DNA of 64,000 nucleotides from CAXRDE01 sp964229355 (GTDB lineage Bacteria > Cyanobacteriota > Sericytochromatia > UBA7694). Below are positions 60,001 through 64,000 of this stretch, piece by piece (position 1 is the stretch's first letter; every line of letters starts with the position of its first letter). The stretch is from NCBI GenBank assembly GCA_964229355.1, contig CAXRDE010000019.1:550713-614712 (forward strand), written 5' to 3'. Under the pieces are notes generated by a model. It saw only the letters and a list, made by a program, of their open reading frames with translations. It was not told the origin of the DNA and did not search any database. The translations under genes and the position numbers were made by a program.

Positions 60001-60503
60001 TGTAAGCTTTCCAGAGCGCCTCCGGGCTGAGCGGAGACCAGGTTTTGTACGGTGTCACTGAGATCCCTTAAAAGTTCTGGTGGCAGGTTTTGGGTGCTGG
60101 ACAGGGCTTCATCAATCATGGCCGTGGCGTTGGCAATAATGCCCAGATCGTTTTCGATTTCGGGGGTCGGTGTGGCAGGAGCTGGCAAAGCCAGGATATC
60201 CAGGCGGTAACGGGAAAGAGCGTCTTGCAGATTCATCAGCAAGAGGGTGGCTTTGGGGTTGGGGGGAGTCCGTTGCGGTTGGCTGGTGTCGTCAATAAAG
60301 CTAAAGCTGGGCGTGGCCTGGGTGGCTCGTGGCGTTTGACTTTCGAGTTGGGTTTGATCCGCAAACAGCAGTTCAGGACGCGCCTGCGGACGAGGAATGC
60401 CCGGCGCTGCGGTTGGGTTTGCAGCAGCGTTTGGCTGTGTTGGACGGGCCTGGGGGCGCAGTGGGCTCTGGGGTAAAGCCGGTTGTCCGTTGATCTGGGG
60501 CAT
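57078..60503 (-). CDS. Large repetitive Gln/Asn-rich protein with outer-membrane-like C-terminus
   Basis: 1141 residues from ATG 60503, which has AAAGGA 8 nt upstream; an ATG at 60551 would add 16 polar residues. The N-terminal ~90 residues are Pro/Ala/Gln-rich. Residues ~200-900 are imperfect repeats of short beta strands (for example VNSEHLRYQQGNEALQLSGA) like a beta-solenoid or LptA/OstA-type jellyroll. The last ~250 residues are alternating-hydrophobicity strands ending VGAQVRFGISF with a terminal Phe, the usual signal for beta-barrel assembly. No N-terminal signal peptide is visible, which is odd for an outer-membrane protein. Function unknown; neither coupling nor neighbours give a hint. 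Confidence 0.75.
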   Translation of the reverse strand: MPQINGQPALPQSPLRPQARPTQPNAAANPTAAPGIPRPQARPELLFADQTQLESQTPRATQATPSFSFIDDTSQPQRTPPNPKATLLLMNLQDALSRYRLDILALPAPATPTPEIENDLGIIANATAMIDEALSSTQNLPPELLRDLSDTVQNLVSAQPGGALESLHKPPALGERINPIAKTLSEQANQQTPDLQSGFNNAMASYTQVVNAVESSLPRLPFPMTLPIPIAYNDGKTAFVIPAGSQLRPQSNGGYQIQTPGFLALNDGTQIMGKNISLNLGEDFDGLKMDQLHVNTASDSTTLRGVEAGLNRQEQSAIIAAESVRYQSDSGQFFLENAQISQNPQGLKLQFSALDHSTQNQNTHLGATQIQQRSEGDAQIFEATSQDLRFNTDTQTLQAETLQLQMIQGPEGQQLQGSGTGISLMEPNGAGGTRQLAVGAARVNIQNQADGSGFATLSGSDIQYTDGPLSVVTQGQSQLRLDRNADGFVENLQVNSEHLRYQQGNEALQLSGAEAQLAFDSQGQLTRLSGALQAGQFEGDFGSAALTQGALNLHYDQGSLAALNANVGQFQFQDQNAQQQLNLQGLGLNATFHPDGSLNHSNLDLALAEFQTPEVAGSLAGVNAQINSAQSRLHIDSAQIKSQLESEWQVNVENLDLILQNNAQGEARSLDLGVGNSEAFVSGFNAQVRTQNGDQVRVHMGLSEDGSFLQEAFLKIPGGGEIQLQQEDLNVRLGGGDTGQKLSFTQDGLGRYTFAGEGLHIDAATADASVSVRGGNAKVSVDAQRGDLIIEDITGVGIQAQVAGMDIDVDIAEMDGFLVKATGISGLAQGAALHLVPTGEDSVIQAEIRTAYNGIPLRVKLDNVHELKALASIQPNRAHVYFGDPSGRGEVELSAGPLSMKGSAIEWTAQYHSFSPERMMSSVGRALSSEGFEIVPGVQVELDGVLRLQTPFKNGPHAGLTLLFPRPDLNMNPEQGLMGRDMPFNTRGPEDGALGVITELGWNHTNVTGTQYSTGLHAGLVSGSYLQIQQNQGSTYLSGVKLPTENIKLPTTVMAGVTFRRHDSNEAVAKGQGSRTDVMAGVYLNPAGLVDSPYISEDSAYGLYTGIEHRNKNAFVSFGSTVDLSNDKPQVGAQVRFGISF

Positions 60504-60589
60504 AGCGTCATTCCTTTGCGTGGCTTGAGTCAGAGAGCCAGTTGTTTTCATTATCGCCGATTTTTGTGAAATCTGACCCCTATTTTTTG

Positions 60590-61123
60590 CTATTTCGGCA
60601 ATTGTCCCGCATTTAAAACTTTCACGATTTTAGCGAGTGCGCTACGGATTTGGCGCTCCTGATCGCAGGGCAAACGCCACCGTTTTTCATCACCGTCCCA
60701 CTGGCGGCCGTCGACTTTTTTAATGGCGTTTAGGGATTTCTGGTGGTACGGAAAACTGACCGTGATCCATTCATCTTCGGCATCCAAATGCAAATGACGG
60801 TGTTCAAAGCGTCGCTGTAGGCCTTCGAGTACCAGCGGGGCAATGTCGATGCGACGCTGTTGGGCTGTCAGCTCTTTCTCTTCTGCTTCCACAAACAACT
60901 GCTCTAAGTCGGCAATCACGGCCACCACCGCCCGCATATTTTCTTCGGTGACGGTGAGGGTCCAGGATTTATCGTGGGCGGCGTACTCGGCTCCCTCAAT
61001 GGTTTTGACCAGAGCAATGGCCTCTGGATTGTAGGGGAAATAAAGTAAGACGTCCTGGTCAAAGACTTTGATTTTGAGTGGGCCTTCATCCTGAACCCAA
61101 TCTTGTAAGTGATCCCAATTCAT
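60590..61123 (-). CDS. Protein with two HARP-like repeats
   Basis: 177 residues from ATG 61123 with AGGGAG upstream. Two similar units are visible: YFPYNPEAIALVKTIEGAEY with DKSWTLTV, and SFPYHQKSLNAIKKVDGRQW with EKRWRLP. The pattern F-P-Y...I..ikxidG..W...K.W..P is the HARP/SMARCAL1-type DNA-annealing motif. A helical linker separates them. No helicase domain is attached. If the resemblance is right it may bind DNA forks. The assignment is from motif shape only. Confidence 0.65.
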   Translation of the reverse strand: MNWDHLQDWVQDEGPLKIKVFDQDVLLYFPYNPEAIALVKTIEGAEYAAHDKSWTLTVTEENMRAVVAVIADLEQLFVEAEEKELTAQQRRIDIAPLVLEGLQRRFEHRHLHLDAEDEWITVSFPYHQKSLNAIKKVDGRQWDGDEKRWRLPCDQERQIRSALAKIVKVLNAGQLPK

Positions 61124-61195
61124 GTGCTGCTCCCTGGGGAATGTGTTGATATGGCATGACTCTGCCATTGTAACCCATTGCGCCAAAGCGCCTTA

Positions 61196-61204
61196 TGCTA
61201 GAAT
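61196..61204 (+). promoter_or_regulatory. Extended -10 of the glycosyltransferase operon
   Basis: TGCTAGAAT about 42 nt before ATG 61246, which has AGGTGA as ribosome binding site. Confidence 0.5.
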
Positions 61205-61245
61205 GGAACAATTGTTGAGGTGCCTAAGGCAAGTGAGGTGATGCA

Positions 61246-62622
61246 ATGTTCTCAGGAAAAAATGAGTTCGTCAAACGGGTAATTAAATCCCAACTGGACC
61301 GTTCGGTACAGGTGGACCCAGAGGTCTATGATGTATTGGCCCGGGATATGGAGCGCAAGATGGAGCCCATTGTCAAGAAGGCCGTGGACTATGCCGCCCG
61401 TGAAAACCGTACCACAATTTTACCTGCGGACGTGGTCAAAAGCATCAATTACAATAGCGGTAAAAAAGCGCCCCGGGTCTTAATTGCCCACGTGACTGCC
61501 GGAGCGGGGCACACCCGTGCCGCTGAGGCGCTGGCCCGTGCGTATCGCAATTTGTATCCTGATGCCAATGTGAAATTGGTAGACACCTTAGACTATATCA
61601 ACTCGGTCTACAAAAAAGTTTATAACAACACCTATTTGGCCCTGGTCAAGCATACCCCGCGTCTGTGGGGTTATATCTATGAGCGCTACGATAAAGACGA
61701 AGAGGGGCAGCGCATTGATGACAAATTCCGCCAAAGCTTAGAGACGCTGCAGGCTGGTGACTTTCGCGATTTCCTGGACGACTTTTCACCCGATGTGGTG
61801 ATCTGTACGCACTTTTTGCCCATGCAGTTGATTTCGCGCTGGAAGAAAAAGCGCAAATCCTCGCTGCCTCTGTATGCGGTGGTAACAGACTTTGCCCTGC
61901 ACACCTTTTGGATCGTTGAAGAAATTGACGGCTACTTTGTGGCCAATGACAATGTGCGCCGTGAATTGCAAACCCGTGGTGCCATGGCCAAGAATATTTA
62001 CCAGACCGGTATACCCGTAGACCCTGTGTTTGCCACTTTGCCGCTTCAGTCTGAAATGCGTGACAAACTGGGGTTGACCCGTGACCTGCCCACCGTCTTG
62101 ATTATGAGCGGAGGCTATGGCATCGGTGATGTGACCAGTTTGGTCAGCTCTTTTAAAGACGTCAGCACCAAAATGCAATTGCTGATTGTTTGTGGCAAAA
62201 ACGAAGAACTGCACACCCAGGTGGCCCAGATTGCGCAAACCTTGCCCATCACCACGCAGGTATACGGCTTTGTTACCAATGTCCATGAACTTATGCGGGC
62301 CGCTGATCTGGTGATTACCAAGCCTGGCGGTTTGTCCAGCTCTGAAGCCCTGGCCGCCAATTGCCCCATGATGATTATTAACCCCATTCCCGGACAGGAA
62401 CAGCGCAACAGCGACTATCTTTTAGAGCAAGGGGCGGCAACCATCTTACACCAGTTGCCCGACGGGGCCTACTATGTCGAAAAATTGCTCAACGATAAAG
62501 ATCGCCTCGCCGATATGATTCAAAGCACACGGGCCATTGGGCGCAAAGATGCCGCCATGGAGATTGCTCGCAAAGTCACAGAATTGGCAAAGCTAGACAG
62601 CTTTGATGCAAACGACGCATGA
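61246..62622 (+). CDS. MGDG-synthase/UgtP-like glycosyltransferase with histone-fold-like N-terminus
   Basis: 458 residues. Residues ~76-455 are a GT28 glycolipid glycosyltransferase of the MGDG synthase/processive diacylglycerol glucosyltransferase family: VLIAHVTAGAGHTRAAEALA (acceptor side), then a donor-binding half with TKPGGLSSSEALAANCPMM. It should add a hexose to diacylglycerol. Residues ~12-67 are extra: DPEVYDVLARDMERKMEPIV, KKAVDYAARENRTTILPADV, with the helix-loop-helix pattern and the (K/R)TTI.P.DV ending of a histone fold, as in archaeal histones and bacterial DUF1931. A PCP-reductase-like module is the alternative. The stop overlaps the next gene (ATGA). Confidence 0.88.
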   Translation: MFSGKNEFVKRVIKSQLDRSVQVDPEVYDVLARDMERKMEPIVKKAVDYAARENRTTILPADVVKSINYNSGKKAPRVLIAHVTAGAGHTRAAEALARAYRNLYPDANVKLVDTLDYINSVYKKVYNNTYLALVKHTPRLWGYIYERYDKDEEGQRIDDKFRQSLETLQAGDFRDFLDDFSPDVVICTHFLPMQLISRWKKKRKSSLPLYAVVTDFALHTFWIVEEIDGYFVANDNVRRELQTRGAMAKNIYQTGIPVDPVFATLPLQSEMRDKLGLTRDLPTVLIMSGGYGIGDVTSLVSSFKDVSTKMQLLIVCGKNEELHTQVAQIAQTLPITTQVYGFVTNVHELMRAADLVITKPGGLSSSEALAANCPMMIINPIPGQEQRNSDYLLEQGAATILHQLPDGAYYVEKLLNDKDRLADMIQSTRAIGRKDAAMEIARKVTELAKLDSFDANDA

Positions 62623-63146
62623 TTTCGAATATCGATCATATCCGGGAAGTGGCCTCACGGGATCAGTACATCACCGAGATTAAGGTGTTTACCGACTCTC
62701 TGATGGCTCAGGACAAAGCCAAAGCTTTGTTTTTAATCAAGACCCTCTTTTTTGCGCCCGAGACCCATCCCAAAGTGCGTTATGTGATTGCCGAACGCAT
62801 GGGTAAGGTGGGGCAAAAACAAATGTTTCAGCAATTGCTGAGCTATTTTATTTTGCGCAAATTTCCCGATACCGTGGCGCTGATAGCGGCCCTAAAAAGC
62901 TTTGGTGATCCCGAAGCGGCTCCTGCCTTAATGGCCTATTATCCCGAAGCCAGTTTTCGGGAATGCCTTGAAATTATTGATGCTTTATCCACAAGCCAAT
63001 CCCCAGACAGCCTGGAATTTCTCAGCCAGGTTTATAACGAGCAAATGGAATATCAGCAAAGCTTTGACCGGCAGGAAATGGAAGAAATTCGACAGCAAGC
63101 TACTCTGGCCATGGGCAAAGGGATTATGCGCTTTGACTTTTTCTAA
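62619..63146 (+). CDS. Small HEAT-like repeat protein
   Basis: 175 residues, all helical, with HEAT/Armadillo-like units (RYVIAERMGKVGQKQMFQQL, ALIAALKSFGDPEAAPALMAY). No enzymatic residues. It is translationally coupled to the glycosyltransferase by ATGA, so it is likely a partner or regulator of it. Nothing further can be inferred. Confidence 0.75.
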   Translation: MISNIDHIREVASRDQYITEIKVFTDSLMAQDKAKALFLIKTLFFAPETHPKVRYVIAERMGKVGQKQMFQQLLSYFILRKFPDTVALIAALKSFGDPEAAPALMAYYPEASFRECLEIIDALSTSQSPDSLEFLSQVYNEQMEYQQSFDRQEMEEIRQQATLAMGKGIMRFDFF

Positions 63147-63156
63147 ATTCTGGACA

Positions 63157-63165
63157 TGCTAAAAT
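63157..63165 (+). promoter_or_regulatory. Extended -10 (TGCTAAAAT) of the last gene
   Basis: TGCTAAAAT about 37 nt before ATG 63202. Perfect copy of the 9-mer seen at four other starts. Confidence 0.5.
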
Positions 63166-63201
63166 ACGAGGCAAAGCTTTAAAGGACGCAATATCTACCC
63201 T

Positions 63202-64000
63202 ATGCTCGCGCAACTCATTGCCAGTCTTGAATCCCTGATTTTAAACGGTGGCCTCTTTTTGGTCATGGGCTTTGTGGTGGTGGTACTGGTGCCCCTGAGC
63301 CTGTGGTGGATTATGCGCTCGCCCTCCGCTAAAGCGAATTATGCAGATCTTTCACAAGCCTATCAGCGCCTGGCCGAGCTGCGCCAGCAAATGGAAGCCT
63401 GGCAAACCCTTTTGCGCCAGCAATTGAACCAAAAAGAGACCTTCAAAGGCAAAACCGCCAAAGAAGCCGCTGCCTTTGCGCCCCTGCAAGAAGACGCGTT
63501 AGCGGCGCTCAAAGAGCTGTTGGTGCGTCATAAAGCCGTGGAGCACATGTGGGAACAAGAGGAGGCGGGGGCCCCCGCCGAGACCGATAAGTTGACGGAG
63601 GGTTTTCAGGACTTACAGGTAAATGCCCAGGCAGCGGTGCAGTGGTACAAACAATTGCCCCAGCGTCTGGCCCAGGCCCGTACCCGCTTGCATGAATTGC
63701 AACAGCGGGTGGAGCAACTGAATTCCCCCCCCACTTTACTAAGACAGTTGCAAATGTTACAGGCCAACCCCTTTGCAAATGATCCCATTTGCTATTTTGA
63801 AGAGATTCAACATTTTGTAGGGCAGCTTGAAAAAGCAGAGGCAGCAGCTCGTGCTCTGCCCCCCTTACCCCCGCCTGTGGTGGAAGAATCGCCTGTGGTG
63901 GAAGAATCGCCTGTGGTGGAAGAATCGCCTGTGGTGGAGGTATCGCCTGTGGTGGAAGTATCGCCTGTGGTGGTAGAATCGCGTGTGGTGGTAGTATCGC
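63202..64000 (+). CDS. Membrane-anchored coiled-coil protein, 3'-truncated by the window edge
   Basis: Open reading frame from ATG 63202 to the right edge with no stop, so only the first 266 residues are visible. One transmembrane helix (about 13-37: LNGGLFLVMGFVVVVLVPLS), then a long Gln/Leu/Glu-rich coiled coil (about 50-180), then a Pro/Val/Glu repeat (PVVEES). AAAGGA lies 16 nt before the ATG. The shape resembles envelope-spanning coiled-coil proteins such as TolA, TonB or RmuC relatives, but no family motif is visible before the edge. Confidence 0.75.
   Translation, partial: MLAQLIASLESLILNGGLFLVMGFVVVVLVPLSLWWIMRSPSAKANYADLSQAYQRLAELRQQMEAWQTLLRQQLNQKETFKGKTAKEAAAFAPLQEDALAALKELLVRHKAVEHMWEQEEAGAPAETDKLTEGFQDLQVNAQAAVQWYKQLPQRLAQARTRLHELQQRVEQLNSPPTLLRQLQMLQANPFANDPICYFEEIQHFVGQLEKAEAAARALPPLPPPVVEESPVVEESPVVEESPVVEVSPVVEVSPVVVESRVVVVS
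63874..64000 (+). repeat. 18-bp tandem repeat encoding PVVEES
   Basis: Seven consecutive 18-bp units (CCTGTGGTGGAAGAATCG type) from 63874 to 63999 plus one base. The first three are identical; the later ones change (PVVEVS, PVVVES, RVVVVS). It runs to the window edge. Confidence 0.9.

Overview
The window is chromosomal DNA from a two-membrane bacterium. The evidence is many type II signal peptide lipoproteins, an outer-membrane-like C-terminal Phe tail on one large protein, and a proton-pumping complex I gene cluster. The mix of genes is a cyanobacterial-style primary sigma factor, a MGDG-synthase-like glycosyltransferase, a TnpB element whose right end looks like those of cyanobacterial elements, and a fused nuoBCD. 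It hints at a lineage near Cyanobacteriota (Sericytochromatia- or Blackallbacteria-like), but this is a guess from gene flavour and not a placement. Flanking genes are near half G+C, while 1.6-8.4 kb is clearly AT-richer. I saw no rRNA, tRNA, CRISPR array or replication origin.

Layout. 1-1.5 kb: 3' part of recD2. 1.5-8.6 kb: an AT-rich island with a propeller lipoprotein, a 920-aa lipoprotein ending in a PD-(D/E)XK nuclease-like domain, two tandem paralogous soluble proteins (candidate immunity proteins) and the decayed remains of a second toxin-tip/immunity junction. 8.6-10.3 kb: two almost identical glycine-zipper proteins, each with its own terminator. 10.4-13.8 kb (minus): sigma factor - tlyA - an RNase III/ribulose-phosphate epimerase fusion. 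13.9-20 kb: TPM-domain membrane protein, small anchored protein, DUF4388 protein, FN3/NHL lipoprotein. 20.1-21.3 kb: solitary TnpB element. 21.4-22.4 kb: gamma-carbonic-anhydrase-like and YchJ-like genes. 22.5-27.6 kb: nuoBCD-nuoI-nuoA-nuoH, tightly overlapped, with an unusual Ala/Lys/Glu tail on NuoI. 27.6-32.5 kb: aldo/keto reductase, then (minus) J-domain - HDOD - CheA. 32.6-41 kb: amylase lipoprotein, rhomboid/exonuclease III pair, MerR-like coiled-coil protein, glutaredoxin-MauE fusion, pgi, secreted NTF2-like protein, lipoprotein. 40.6-47 kb: HxlR/DoxX divergent pair, GNAT, two lipoproteins, CPT-like kinase, TraB, rsgA. 47.2-51.8 kb: rlmN, a small BFD-like 2Fe-2S protein, a lipidated 7TMR-DISM histidine kinase, TolB-like lipoprotein. 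51.9-64 kb: pepF-like peptidase, DUF389 protein, cobalamin adenosyltransferase, desaturase, a 1141-aa repetitive protein, a doubled HARP-like protein, a histone-fold-like/MGDG-synthase-type glycosyltransferase with a HEAT-like partner, and a membrane coiled-coil protein running off the right edge inside an 18-bp tandem repeat.

The most interesting system is the lipoprotein toxin locus at 1.58-8.65 kb. Two lipoproteins, a C-terminal nuclease tip, duplicated downstream immunity candidates and an orphan tip scar resemble in layout the SitBAI outer-membrane-exchange toxins of myxobacteria. Other unusual points are the RNase III-epimerase fusion, the histone-fold-like N-terminus on a glycolipid glycosyltransferase, the basic NuoI tail, and a recurring promoter style: an extended -10 element (TGCTAAAAT-like), often exactly 6 nt before an ATG without a ribosome binding site, suggesting leaderless transcripts.
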